The position numbers were made by a program, and so were the translations under genes. From the NCBI GenBank assembly GCA_965178125.1, contig OZ237747.1, forward strand, positions 806,001-870,000: a stretch of DNA of 64,000 bases, in the 5' to 3' direction. This document shows, piece by piece, positions 26,201 through 38,200 of this stretch (position 1 is its first letter; each line of letters starts with the position of its first letter). The notes beneath the pieces were generated by a model. It was not told where the DNA came from. It ran no database searches and was given only the letters and a program-made list of their open reading frames with translations. Source of the stretch: Bilabrum cf. latius (lineage: Eukaryota > Bigyra: Bicosoecida > Bigyra > Bicosoecida).

Positions 26201-27435
26201 TCCTCTTGTTCCTTGGAAATGCCCTCGATGTTGGACCGGACACGTTTGGCTGCAAGCACCTGTCTCATGAACGTCTGGTCTACGTCTTTGTCGGCTCCGT
26301 AGCCCATGGCCTGGTCGTGCAGTTTTTCCAGTGCTCCGTGGTGCAGGAGCTGCAGCAGCTGGGAAGACGGCAGGGAAAGGACCTCGCAGGCTGTGGTGCA
26401 GACCACGTCAGCGAACCTTCGCGTGCCCCTGAAGATGGCACCCTCGCCGAACACGGAGCCCGGGGACACCTCGCCCAAAGTTGCGATGCGACGGACGCTC
26501 CTGGTGCCCGCCCCCGCGGATCCCCTCGAAAACTTTACCGTTTCGACGTGGCTGCGCTGCACCTCGCACCTGCCTCTCTTCAGAAAGTAGATGGCTTTCG
26601 GTGTCTCGCCCTGCCTGCAGACAATGGCGCCTTGGGGCATTACCTGCCGACCCATCCTACGAAGCAACACCAGCAGCTCGAATCGAGACCAGCCGGAAAA
26701 GAGGGGGACGGACTGAAGGAAATCGCAGTCCTCCCATACCAGTTTCGTCGCAAGGTGGGCAAGAGCTTCCCGCGCTTCGCTGCGCTGCACTACGAGCAAA
26801 TCCGCCCCACGCTTTCCTGCGGTGACCCGAAGCGATGAGAGGTATTCGGGGCATTTTGGTAGAGCTGTGCCGCTCACAACGGCATCAGTGTCACCCAGTC
26901 GAGGAGTTGTCCTGTTGCTGCTCGGCGCAGCACCCACTGCAGCGTCAGATATGCGCCGTTGGTGCAGACCGTCCACCACGCTGCAGTACATTTCATCAAG
27001 TTTTCCTACGGACAAGCCCGGTCCAATGCGTGCTATAAATTCAGCCGGACGGGTGGATTCATCAAACGCTGACATGCTTCCGCTGAACACCACAATGAAC
27101 TGTTCCAGCAACACTCCTCCGCCACCTGGTTGCAGCAGGTTCTCGCCAGGTGCCAAATATTTATGCCGGACATTCTTGCCGATCGCCAGCAGCCTTGCGG
27201 CGCTTGCAAAGTTAAGCACGCCCACTTTCGAGAGCCACTCTGCAACTATCTCAACTTCGCTTTGCTACCGCTCTGAAGGTTCCTGGCGACAAACTCGAGC
27301 TGGATGCGACTATTTTGAAATATCGCTAAACTCCTTGCGCTTGGTCACCCATGCTGGTAAATAGCTGCGCGCCTGCGTCCGACTTAGGTCCAGCTTGCCT
27401 GTTCGAGAGGCCCGTAGAGCGGTGCTGCCTGCCAT
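23248..27435 (-). CDS. Cyclic-nucleotide-binding-domain protein with long disordered tail
   Basis: 1395 codons from ATG at 27435 to TGA; UAG at 27310, 27265, 25186, 24721 and 24463. The N-terminal half contains two cNMP-binding beta-rolls: a degenerate one (AARLLAIGKNVRHKYLAPGE..FSGSMSAF) and a better one (FLQSVPLFSGWSRFELLVLL, VCRQGETPKAIYFLKRGRCEV, GSVFGEGAIF). The phosphate-binding cassette is only partly canonical: FGEGAIF is followed by RGTRRFADV, so the Arg is present but the usual Glu/Leu spacing is altered. There is no kinase or channel domain. The remaining 700 residues are Ser/Gly/Arg-rich with a repeated S-S-K-R-(E/G)-L motif near the C-terminus. It ends 121 bp before the TmcB-like start on the same strand. 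Ligand binding is unproven. Confidence 0.75.
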
Positions 27436-27965
27436 GGCAGGCCGCGGAGATGCTGCTGTCCAACGAGAAATACCGTCACTTGTTTGTTCGCTTCCGTCGC
27501 GCCATGCTTGATTAGTAACTGCGAACCGTCCAGGCTCCGGTGGGCTGGCGTTTGTGTGATGATGCAACGGACGAAAAATCGGAATCGCGACAGCAATGGC
27601 ACCAGATCTGAATGGCACAAAGCAGGCTTACTGAAATCGGGCGTAAACATACATGCTAACATGCGACTGACTCACAAACGTTCGCTATCCAAACTGTGAA
27701 GACGCCGTGAGGGTGTTGCATAAGCAGCAGCCGGGCTGTCTACCCGCCCCGAATATTTGTCTGCAACGACAGCAAGTTGTCTCCCTTTCCCGCACAATCA
27801 GCATGCTCCTGGAATCCCCGATGCCCGCCATTTCGTTTCGCAGGCCCTGAGCTGGATTAAATAGTTTCAAAGCTAGTTGCGGTTCGTTTCTCGTGGCGGC
27901 GAATCGGTCTACAAGCCCTAATTATGTGCGATTGCTGTACCAAGTTTTCTTTGGGGGAATGTGGA
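27436..27965. other. Divergent intergenic region
   Basis: 530 bp between the starts of the cNMP-binding gene (-) and the XK-like gene (+). The frame upstream of the cNMP gene stays open without an ATG to about 27618, so a longer 5' exon is possible. No RNA gene or repeat is visible. Confidence 0.4.
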
Positions 27966-30029
27966 ATGTCTTAGATTCGGCTGGTAGGAACGACAATCAT
28001 ATCTACCGCCGACGTATGCACAGACATTGCGTTTTGGGCGCTGTTGGATCCTTCTAATGATCAGCTTCTGTTCGCTCTAGCTACGGCTTTCATATTTGTC
28101 CCAATAGCCGTGGTTCTTTGCCTTGAGCTGATAGTGGTCGCCAATCGGTGCGGCTGCTTTGACGAGAAGGACTCCGTTGCACCTAGCGACCGAGGCAGCT
28201 GGGTGTGGCCGGCCGCCAGGGCCATCTTGTCCCCCGTGTACCCGCTGATTTACTTGTTCTCAGAGACGCCCATGGATGCGACAGAGGTCGTGGACGGAGT
28301 GCCGAGGCAAGCGTGGGCGTCCCAACTCATCGAGCTGCTGCTTGAAGCCCTGCCGCAAGTGCTCGTGCAGAGCAGGTTGGCGTTCCTAGAAGGCAGGCTG
28401 AACAACCCACTGTACCTTACCAGCGTATTTGCAGCACTGGTCAGCCTGTCAGATAAGGTGTTCCGGCTACGACCGCGCGGGTGGCGCTCTTCAGTCGCGC
28501 TGCAGGCATTTGCGGGGGTTTTCCTGTGCTGCCTGTGCGTCGGTGGCATCGTGCCGGCGATGCTTCTCGCCATTCTGCAGGAGCACACGCCACTGGAGCT
28601 TTTCGCAGTGCACGCCACAGTAGCTGTTATATCGGCAGCATTTGGCCTGCACGGCTGGGCGGGAAGGGTGAGCAAGCAAGGTGCTGAGGCGCTGCTGTCT
28701 CTCTGCTGGCCATCCTGGTTCCTGCATGCCGAAGCTCAGCGCTCAAGGATGGTTGGAAGGGCCAGCGAGAGGAAAAGCAGAAGAAAAACGAAAAGGCAAA
28801 ATCGATAGGTGGGATCGAACCAAGTTACTAGTAGGGCCAGTCCTGAATCCGCCGCGACGCCGTCCTCAGTATCAGCTCTACAGTCCGCAAGCAGCAGCGG
28901 CCGCCATAGCATCGCTGGCAGCAGGTCTCCGAGGTCGACGACCACAGCGCGTAAAGTTGCAGTTGGTCGCAAAGTAGCTGTCCGTGCAGGACCCAAATCG
29001 TCTGCCACGGGACTTGATTCATATGGCTCGAGCCACTCAATGTCTGGGCGAGGGGTGCAGTCAGGGGGAGCTATAGTCCAGGCGGCAGGCGGCTTGCCCG
29101 AGGATCCCGTGGCGGCGATCTTGGCCAGGATGCAGGGCACTGCAGTTGCGCCACTGGATGACCCGATCCCGTTTGACGAGCCCGCGCCGTCACCGCCAAG
29201 GGCGAGTCCAACGGTCGGAAGTGCGCAATCAGCGTCGGCGAGTCCCCCGGCCGACCAGCTCAGGCTGCCGTCTGCCACGAGGCACTCACCGGTAGCAAGC
29301 AGCAGGGTGGTGTATGGCCCAGACGACTTAGAAGCAAGCCCCGCGATCGTCAAGCCTGTCACGGCGGTCGGCCCGGGGGGTCAGACTTTTGGTTCTGCAA
29401 CGAAGCCGGGGGACGGGAGCGAATTGGAAGGCGAGACAGCGTGCGAGTGCTGCGAGGACCTGGTGGAGGAGGGTTGCACTGCATTGCAGTGCAACGTAGC
29501 GGGCTGCGTGATCGGCACCACTCGAGGGTGCATCGTCTTGGCTGCGATTATCGTGGCGTGCATTTCGCCAGCTCTTGTGTTTCTGCCGGTGGTGGTTGAA
29601 AGCCAGTGGTTGGGAGCTGGCCGACCGGCGGAGCAAGCTCTGCTCATGGGTCACAACTCGTTCCGTGCCTGGAAGCGGTCCCTCACTGGGCTTGTTCTAG
29701 TTGGCTGTATCGTGCTTTTGGCGCAAGGAACTGTCCATGGGTTGGTTTTGGGCGGCGTTGCAAGCGGCCTGTCGGTGTCGGGCAATCCGACAGACGTTGC
29801 ACGTGTGGGGATTCAGCTGTCGGTTGGCAGTGATCCGTCTCGTTGGTTCACCCGAGGCTGCAGCGCCGAAGACTAGTCCCAGTTCGAGTGCGATGAGAAT
29901 GCGAGCGTGTTTGTGAGAGCAGCTATGACGATGCACGCCATGGTTGCGACGGTGGGCGTGCTGGCGGCGCTTGGGTCGTGCCTGTCGATGAGGGGCTCCA
30001 CATTGAGGCAGACTTGCGGGCTCGATTGA
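27966..30029 (+). CDS. XK-related-like polytopic membrane protein
   Basis: 687 codons from ATG at 27966 to TGA, with UAG at 27972 (third codon), 28806 and 29874. The N-terminal half has two hydrophobic helices around an S-x-A-D-V-x-T-D-I motif. It continues with an amphipathic segment, QLIELLLEALPQVLVQ, and two to three more helices. The D..TD and E..PQ..Q features recall XK-related proteins (lipid scramblases or transporters in animals). The second half is a Ser/Pro-rich loop, a Cys cluster (CECCEDLVEEGC) and three further membrane helices. The family assignment is tentative. The gene is clear from its length, hydrophobicity pattern and absence of UAA/UGA over 2 kb. Confidence 0.6.
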
Positions 30030-30167
30030 CTGAGGCTGGCGTGGCATTGCACGATGCGATGCGATCAATAATGACATACATCAGGATGGTATAGTTGGGC
30101 TAGTGTCAAGGCGCAAAAAGCTCGGGCCGCCGTCTCAATTCAGGTGTTGGCCAGGACCTGATCACGA

Positions 30168-30971
30168 TCACGCCGGGATCCGCTCGAAGGCATAGTCGTA
30201 CACGTGTCCCGTGTGCTCGGGCTCTAGCCTGGATATGACGTCCACGAGCATGGAGGCGGATTTGTCCGCATCGAATAGCTTCTCAGGCTTCACGTTTCTC
30301 TAAAACGGTTTGCTGAGGTCAGTCGCAACGGTGCCTGGGTGGAGGCCGACGACCACGGCCTTCTTCTTCGACCGCCTGTGCATCTCGATTGAGAAGGTCT
30401 TGGTGAACTGATTCTGGGCCGCCTTGGCTGCCCTGTACGAGTACCACCCCCCGATCCCGTTGTCAGTGATAGATCCAACGCGGGCGCTCATGGAAGCGAA
30501 CACTGGCCGCCCGCCGGCCACTCCCGTGTCAGCCAGCAGCTTGCCAAAGTGCTTGCCGAGCAGCATAGGTCCCATCGTGTTGACCTAGAAGTTCGCCATC
30601 ATGCCCTCGATTGAAATGTCCTCGAATCGCCGTTCCGGCTCAATATCGCTCTATCCTCCGATATTTCCATGCAGCACTCCAGCCACATTGAACAGGAGCC
30701 CCAGCCTGATTTCGTCAATCTTGAGCTACTCCTCGACGTGATTCTTCGCTGATGCAATGGATTCTTCATCTAACAGATCCATAACAAGCGGCTCTATCCT
30801 GGTCGATGTTCCAAGCTCACCGCGGAGGCTAGAAGCCACATCCTCTGCAGATGCTCTGGATCGGCAACTCGCGAACACTACACCGTATTGGCCTCCCTGA
30901 ACCAGCTACCTGACAACCGCCCGGCCTATTCCTCTGTTTGCCCCTGTAACAATTCCAGCAACGCGATTCAT
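30168..30971 (-). CDS. Short-chain dehydrogenase/reductase (SDR), sniffer/CsgA type
   Basis: 267 codons, ATG at 30971, TGA stop, with five in-frame UAG codons (30906, 30726, 30651, 30585, 30300), the densest of the small genes. The Rossmann motif TGANRGIGRAVV is at residues about 9-20. NVAG follows, then NF-UAG-VNTMGPMLL, where relatives have F-Q/E-V-N-x-x-G-P. The active-site Ser/Tyr/Lys set is visible as SMSAR and YSYRAAKAAQN, and the cofactor loop as HPGTVATDLS. It ends with the family-typical RIPA. It is probably an NAD(P)-dependent carbonyl reductase acting in the cytosol; the substrate is unknown. Read with the standard code only a 91-codon fragment would be recognised. It is divergent to HCF101 with a 144-bp gap. 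Confidence 0.92.
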
Positions 30972-31115
30972 GCCCTACCTGCAGAGAAATGAAGCGACAG
31001 AAAGTACATCAAACACGTCATCGCGATGCCAAGGTTGATGAATGACGAGTGAGATTTCGACCGGAAACGACTGCTCAATTTGTATTGCATAGGATAAAGC
31101 CTGGACGTGAATGAA

Positions 31116-33077
31116 ATGGTCTCAAGACTCCGTTTTGGTGTGCTGAAGTTCTTGCGGGATCGCCCCATATGGAGGTCGTCTGCAGCGTTGCGAATCCCAG
31201 CAGGGGCCAGCAAGTCCAAGTTCAGCACGATTAGCCAGGAAATTTCAAAGGAAGAGAGTATTTTAGAAGCAATTCAAGACATATCTATACCCCCTGTTGG
31301 AGAAAGTGCGGGGGGGCTCGGTAGTATCAAGCAGGTGTCGGTGCGATCGGCGGGAAAGGCAACAGTCCTGGTACAAGAGCCATCTGCAGCGTTCGGTCAC
31401 CGCACTTCTGTCGCGAACAGCGTGTTCAAGGCGCTGTAGTCTGGCTAGCATGACCTTTCTTCAGTTGAGGTGGAGTTCAGGCCTCCACCTCCTGCTCCCG
31501 CAAAGCAAACTGGGCTCACGAGGCTCGCAGACGGTCTCGCGGAAGTATCCAACGTGATTGCGGTCTCGAGCGCAAAAGGTGGCGTCGGCAAATCAACTGT
31601 TGCTGTGAATTTAGCGTACGCTCTAAGAAGAATGGGGGCTCGGGTCGGTCTGCTCGACGCCGACATTTACGGCCCCTCGCTGCCGTACATGATCAGCCCA
31701 TAGGATGTGGCAGTTGTGCGCAAAGAGAACGGCAGGATGCAGCCAGTTGAACACGATGGTGTACAGTGCATGTCATACGGCTGGGTCGCCAGGAAAGACG
31801 AGCACGGGGAGCGAACGGGCGGTGTGATGCGCGGCCCTCTCGTCTCCACCGTGGTGCAGCAGCTGGCCTCGCTGACCGACTGGGGCCCCCTGGACTACTT
31901 GATCGTGGACATGCCCCCCGGCACCGGCGACATTTAGATCACGCTGGGGCAGAAACTCGCGCTCGCCGGAGCCGTGGTCGTGTCCACCCCTCACGCCCTC
32001 TCAACCGAAGACGCAACCAAAGGGATCCGGCTGTTCGAATCCATGCGCGTCCCTGTTTTGGCTTTGGTGGAGAACATGAGCTACTTCGTGGGAGACGATG
32101 GGAAAGTATACAAACCGCTGGGAAGGGGACGCACGGACGAGATCGTGAAGACCTTCGGGGTCAAGCTCAAGGTTCAGCTGCCCATGCACCCGGCGGTGGC
32201 TGGCTCCTGCGACGGGGTGGGGGATCCGGAGCCGGATTCATCCACCCAGGGAGTGAGCTCCCAATCGTGGCAGCAATTTGCCTCGAGGAGCCGCCCGGAG
32301 CCGATGGTCATGTGGCGTGAAGGGCTAGGCAAGGACAGAGAACTCGGCCTCCCCGTTCCTGGTGCATCCATTCGGGCCAGCACACCCACCTCAGGTGCCG
32401 GCAGAGGTGAAAGAGGGTGTGATGAGTGGGAAGACCCGTTCGGCCCCGAGTCGCTCAGCCGAGCGAGCGATGCCTTGTTTGAGACCGGGAACAGGAGCAC
32501 CCAGGGAACAAAGCATGGAACAGCTGCATCTGGTGCTCCAAGCAACAACCCGATCCGGCCTTTTTACCAGCTAGCCGCGGGAATCAGCGACGCGTGCTCT
32601 CTCAAGAAGTACGGAGGGTCGCAGGCAACCACCACCGTGGGTTGGAACCAGTCCCGCGGGGCCTGGGACTGGCTGTTTCCTGGCGATGCTGCGCCCCGCG
32701 GGTCGCGCGGCGCCCTTGTGCTGCGGCAGTTCCGCAGGACCGGCGCGGAGGAAATGCTCCTTCCTGCTGCTCTAGTGCGGGCTGCCTCGAGGTCAGCGGA
32801 TGCCGAGGAGGACAGGCGGAGCCGGGGGGTTGGCAACGGTGCGGCTGCGACCGTTGGTGAAGTTAGCGGTGCAGACGGTGGTGGTGCGCTTGCTGATTGG
32901 TCTACGTTGGTCGAAGAGGCGCAACGGCACGCCGACTGCGTGCCCCTGAGCGTGGAAGCGCAGGGTCTGTACGCTGTGCAGATCGAGTGGAGCGACGGAC
33001 ACAGCAGCAGCATATACTCGTATGAGCTGCTGCAGAGGATTGGCAGGGCGGTACAAATGCATCAGCCGAAGAAGTGA
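31116..33077 (+). CDS. HCF101: HCF101/Mrp-type Fe-S cluster carrier P-loop ATPase
   Basis: 653 codons from ATG at 31116 to TGA, with UAG at 31437, 31446, 31701 and 31935. The first 40 residues are Arg/Ser/Ala-rich without acidic residues, as in an organelle presequence. A FSCA (DUF59) domain follows at about 48-120. The P-loop KGGVGKST is near residue 155, then [10 protein letters not shown], and PPGTGDI-UAG-ITL, where the family has an invariant-looking Q. A C-terminal DUF971 domain (SLKKYGGS.. [19 protein letters not shown]) separates HCF101 from bacterial Mrp and NUBPL, although it is interrupted by an insertion of about 170 residues. The family transfers 4Fe-4S clusters to apoproteins in plastids or mitochondria. 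I do not see the Cys pair usual in Nbp35/Mrp dimers. Confidence 0.93.
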
Positions 33078-33633
33078 TTGATATTTTAGGCTAGGTTGGG
33101 CGTGTCCCAGGAAAAGGCAAGTGCATGTGATTCAAACTACACGCTACCCAGGCTAAGAAGTCACCCGAAGGCTACTTCGGCCGGGAGGAAACATCTCACT
33201 GACCAGCTCAAGCTCCAGCAGCTGCCAGCTGTGCTGCTTCTCCATGGAGGTTCTGCACATCTGTAACTCCCACTGCGAGTGCTACCAGTAGGGGATGTAA
33301 GAGACCAGCAAGGTCGGGATCAAGGCCGCCTGCCTAGCCCCAAGCACTCCCAGAGCCACCACCTGGTTGTGCACCTGCCGGGATCGCAGCCAACGCTGTC
33401 AGCTTCCGCCACCACGCACCCGCCAAGTGAGGATGACAGGAACGAGTCTCTAGTCCTAGTAGTTTGGTCAATAGCACTGCAAGCAGTGATGCTCGTTTTG
33501 CCCAAGCATTCTCGTGTTCGATTCCCTACGTAGCGAAAGTTCCTTGAATGCAAGACCGGAACTACCTAGATCTGTTGGGGCGGGGAAAGCTGTGGCTCAC
33601 TCTCAACTCAGAAATACAGCACTTGGTGAAGGC
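33078..33633. other. Intergenic region
   Basis: 556 bp between HCF101 and the E2-like gene. The E2 frame remains open upstream to 33514, so a longer N-terminus is possible. Otherwise I see nothing coding, and no repeat. Confidence 0.4.
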
Positions 33634-34396
33634 ATGGCAGCTGCTGGTCCGGGCGATGTAGATGCTGCAGCAGAAATCGAGACACCTGCGCTACGCCGTC
33701 TCCGGGAAGTGAGGATTCAGAGTAGATTTGGCTTGGAAATCGCAATTTGTACCACCAAGTCCTATCTTTCTATATTTACCGCAATTTTGCCGCAGGAGCA
33801 AGCTCGATGGGAAACGGATGAGTTTATAATGCAAGCAAGTGGATGCACGATTGAATGGGATGAGACTAACGCCGCAGCGCCCATCACAATCCATCTTGCT
33901 CTCCCAGTAAGCAGCAGGACGGCCGATTCTCTTGGCTGCTTGCTACCGGTGTTGAACCGCAAGTACAGCTTGTTCCGAGCAGATCCAATAATTTTTCGAA
34001 GATTTTGTTGAATTCGCTTTATTTACGCAATGGCAGGACAAAATTAAGATCTTGGATGGTCCCGAAGAGGAGAGCCCGTACGGAGGGCGCACCCTGGAAG
34101 TTGCCGTATCGATATCCGCTCATTATCCCAAAGAAAGGCCCTTCGTCCGCTTTAAGACGATTCCGTATCATCCCCAAGTACTTGCTTCTGGATTTATTTG
34201 CCCCGACCACGCGAACGGTGGTCTCAGGTGGAGCGAGGAGATGACCATGCTTGGTTTGATTCACTATCTCCGCGGACTCTTCGGCCGGATCGAACCATGC
34301 ACTTGCATTTCCAGGCAAGAAATCTTGGATGAAATCCTCAGTAACAAGGGAGAATTTCTGAAGAAAGCCAGGAAGGACGTTGAGCCAGCAGCCTAA
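33634..34396 (+). CDS. E2 ubiquitin-conjugating-enzyme-like protein
   Basis: Exons 33634-33708, 33796-33906 and 34037-34396 (introns 87 and 130 nt); 181 residues with a TAA stop and no UAG. The UBC fold is recognisable in the last exon: LDGPEEESPYGGRTLEV, HYPKERPFVRF, and then YHPQVLASGFICPD. The Cys lies ten residues after the His of HPQ, the exact spacing of the catalytic Cys after HPN in E2 enzymes. RWSEEMTMLGLI corresponds to the W-S/T-P-A-L-T segment. The usual Asn of HPN is Gln, which in E2s supports catalysis, so activity may be reduced or altered. The N-terminal helix region is divergent. Splice sites were chosen by phase and T-rich tracts; the intron 2 acceptor could be elsewhere. 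Confidence 0.7.
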
Positions 34397-35233
34397 AGAG
34401 CTGCGATCAGGAGGCAAGCCGGTTGGTGAGCATCACCAGCAGCCCAAGCAACTCGCCGACGCCGAGGCCAACAAGGTCTCTGAGATTGAGGTCGCGCGGT
34501 GGGCGCAGTACCCGCTCGAGGTGCAGGCCCAGATGCGACATAGAGAAGCAGAGGAAGGAGCGCGATTGATGATGCCAGGCCAGTGAGGTACGAGCAGGAA
34601 CGGCGACTAGGGATAGGCGAGGACGGGGTGAATGCGGAGTAGGGAGGGTTGACGGGGAAGGAGGGAGAGGTGAGGGGGGGTTGAGCAGAGAGGGGTGACG
34701 GTTCACCAAGCGGGTGAGGTAGTAGTCGAGGAGAAGATGATTGGTGGGGTCATCTGGTTGATACGGCGGATAGGAAGGGGAGGGTACACGCCGGGCAGGT
34801 GGAGGTGTGGGCGTGCGGGTGACGAGTGACTCGGATCAAGGGATCGGATCACCCGACCACATGCGGATGAGCAAATTGGGAGAATCAAACCGCGTGCTAT
34901 TCGGGCGCTGAAGGGCAGCATTCGGCAGTTTTTCCTTTTTTTTGGGGGGGTGGTAAGCTCCTCCAACCATTGAGGATGGAGTACGCAGATCTGCCGTTGC
35001 TGGCTTCGTGCCCTCAGGCTACGCCGGGTGTGTTTCTGCCAGTCATTATAATAACGCGGTTCAATCAGTGGACAGCACACAAGCGCACCAACGTCCGCCA
35101 TAAACACCAGTCTTTGATTCCACCGCAGACAGTATGCCGGCCGTGGACTACCCCCGCCACGCCGTTACCTAGAAAACAAAATTGTACATGCAGCCTTCCA
35201 GGGAAATGAGTGCCCGAGATGCGGCATGCCTAG
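34397..35233. other. Convergent intergenic region
   Basis: 837 bp between the convergent E2-like gene and zinc-cluster gene A. A short open stretch with coding-like codon use (34397-34586, ends TGA) directly follows the E2 stop in another frame and could be an alternative 3' exon. A T8-G7 homopolymer junction lies near 34935-34950. No RNA gene is seen. Confidence 0.35.
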
Positions 35234-38200
35234 TCATAATAGCACGCCCTTCGATGAGGGACCTGATGCACTGCCTCTTGAAGTGGAGGCAGACGAGCTG
35301 CTGCTGCTGCTTGCAACTGCCTTTGGAGCCAGGGCATGCGAGCCTGCTAGCGGCCCAGCCGCATCGCCGACGGGCTCCTACCTCTCGCGCACGCCAAGAT
35401 CCTTGCCACGGTTTCCCTCCTATAAGCTTACCTCCTATCGCCTCTGCTCCGAAGCCAGGTCACGCACCACGTGCGCAGCCAGCTTGGAAGCGACGGGCAG
35501 GCGGGCACTCGTCAGCGCAATCGAAGTGGAGACCCTGCAGATAGGGTGCACCGGAACTGGCTCTTCGTGCCAGACTCTGCTTTGACCCGATCCAGCCTCC
35601 CCCGCCCCCGCCCCCGCTTGGTCTTGTTCTTGTTCCCCAGCCATCGGGCACAGCCCGGTGAGGGCCCCCATCGCGCCCCCCAGCTGTGCCCTGAGCCCCG
35701 CCAGCACAGAGGCCGTCCCAGTGCTGTCGCTGGCATCGATCGCAGCGGCGATCTGCTTCCGCATGGGGGCTCCCAGGGAGCAAACGATCGGATCAAATCG
35801 CCCCCGGACTCTCACAAGCCCACCAAAGGCAGTCACGGGCTCGACAGCAGCCCAGCTGGTCCCACTGCCACCACCCCGACCCGGGCAGCCAGCCTGCGCG
35901 TCCGCGCCGCACGCTGATTGCCGCTTGCTGAGCGCATCGACCCAGCTGCCCTCTGCACCCGCGCGCCCGTCCATGGAACCAGCCCTTCCGCTGCTGCTTG
36001 CAAACCTGAGCTGCGCATCGATGTCTCTGAAGGCTACACACACCGCTGATTCGTTCGGAAGTTCGCCACGAGCAGCAGGGGACACCACCGAGCCGTCCCT
36101 TCCAGCAGGCTCTATCCCCACTGCAGCACTGGAAACGCCTGTGCCGCCGGCACCGATGAGCCCACTGCTGCCCGATAACCCCTGCCCCGACCCGACGCTC
36201 TCGGTGCCCACATGCTGAGCCACTAGATCTCTCTCAAGAGCACCGGCCTGAAGCACGCACGATGCCGCGAAACGCACGTGGCCAGTGGCCATTAGCTACT
36301 CGCTGCCCTCACCAAACTCGCTCGATTCCCTCGTGCCGCCTAAGTCGGCAACACCGGCCTCGTCGCTCATATCGTCAAGGTCCTTCCAGGACACTGACTT
36401 TGAAGGCTTCATGCATGCAGCCTGCTTGGCTGCTGCAACGGCCGAGGCGCTCTCCTTCGCTACAGAGAGAGGCGCGCTTCCACGGCTGGAGGTCGACGCC
36501 TCCGCCTCGGACAGCTTCTGCTTCGCTTCCTGCGGGGACTAACCCACGGTCGTGCCGTCCCTGTATGTGCACTGCACGATCATATCGGCCAGCACAGGAA
36601 CTACCAAAAGCCATCGGCCCGACCCCAGCGGGATGGGGGGGTGGTTCCCCGGCTGCGGGGTGGCATTCCGATTTTCAGCGTCCTTGCTAGCAGCAGCTCC
36701 CGACGATGAGGATGCAGACGATGAGGATGCAGACGATGAGGATGAGGAAGATGCCGTGAGTGGCGGGGGTGGGCCCATCCTGGTCGCCGGGGCCCCCTGG
36801 CTCCTCGCGTGCAATGCCAGCTACGATGCAACAAGGACCCGACCAGCCGAAACTGCTTGCACGACCTCGTCTGCGGTCAGCATGCCATCTACCGAGGGTG
36901 CGTCGGAGGTGGAGGATCCCGTATGCCCCGGCATGGTTCTCGCTACAAGCCTGAGAATCTACGCCCCCGGAAACAGTACGGACCTTCGAGACAGCATCGC
37001 GTTCAGCATACCCGCCAGCTGGAATCCGCCGGCGTTCTCCATCGCGAATATAGGATCCCTGTGTCCGTACCCTTCGGTCTGTCCGTGCTAGGCCACGTTG
37101 TATCCGAGTAGCCCGCAGAGGGAGGGGCTGGCCGCCCACGAGTGCATGGCCAAGACAGAATCGACCGTTTGGTTCTGGTCATCCTTATCGTTTTGTCCAT
37201 TGGATACAGTATTGCCAGGTGGTTCCGCGCGATGTGCCGGACTAGACGCCAGCGTCTCTGACACGGGCATTGATGCCATCTACCGATCGGCATGCGCTAA
37301 GGCTGGCTTCATATTAGCTCCTGTGACTGCGCTGGTTCGCCCGAGCTGCTGCTGAATCTCTGGTACAGAAGTGTCTGCGAGCATCCCATGCGCTCGCAGC
37401 ATCCGCTCCATAGCAGTGTCGAGCTTCTTGTCACGCTCAGCCTGCTGGAGGACACCCTGCATAGCGACTCGGATGCTCGACCTGGGCACACAGCTGGGCG
37501 TGTGGCCTGACAGAATTGGCACAGGACAGTAGTCCAAGATAGCCTGTATTGTGGCTTGCATCTTTGAATCCACCGGTATCCCGTAGGGAGACATCGAGAC
37601 TCGCTCAAGGGAGCCGTTGCCTCTGCTCCCCGCATCGATGCACTGCACTGCGGTTCGAAGAGCCGTGCAGAACAATCTGGCCGAGTGTGCCTGCAACTCG
37701 ACCGGCATGCCACCGAAAATGGGTGCACCGCGAGTCAGCAAACCACCAGCCGAGTGTGCTATCTCCTTCAGCTCGCTCGCGAGCCAAGCAGCCGCTTTCC
37801 GCAATGCCGCCTCGACGCCGCCCCTCCTTTTGCCCATGGAGACCGCCGTGGCGATCTAAAGCTCAACCTCCGCGCATGTCGGCAGCTGCCTTATGAGATC
37901 AGTGACGCGAGCCGAGTCGAGTGGGACGCGATCGTTCTACGTTGCCTAGGCAGGCACGGTCTGGGATTCGACTCCCATGGGGAGCGTGCGAGGACGCTTT
38001 ACCATCGGCTCTGGGGTCGTGCTGTGCACAATATCCAGACCGAGGCCCCTCCATCCAGCAGATGGGGCTGTTTGTCCGCCGATTTGTTTGCCTAGGTACC
38101 CAGATGCGCTGGCGGGTCCATTCCACGGCTGGCTAGACGCTGCACCTCTACCCGACAGGGAAGCCTCCCTGGCTCGCTTGATCCCCGCTAGCGCAATTCG

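Noticed and set aside
28806-28830. Possible tRNA T-arm on the minus strand (GGTTCGATCCC)
   Set aside because: The stem around the loop does not pair and no acceptor or anticodon arm is present; the site is inside the XK-like coding frame.
30585-30587. UAG as pyrrolysine or as occasional read-through
   Set aside because: UAG is too frequent, occurs in tandem, and is found in disordered as well as catalytic regions with no special downstream element.
31437-31937. UAG as leucine, the other known UAG-only reassignment
   Set aside because: Conserved columns at UAG sites ask for Gln or Glu (GDIQ, EKQRTL, FQVN, AQYAA, the CAA in the paralogue), not Leu.
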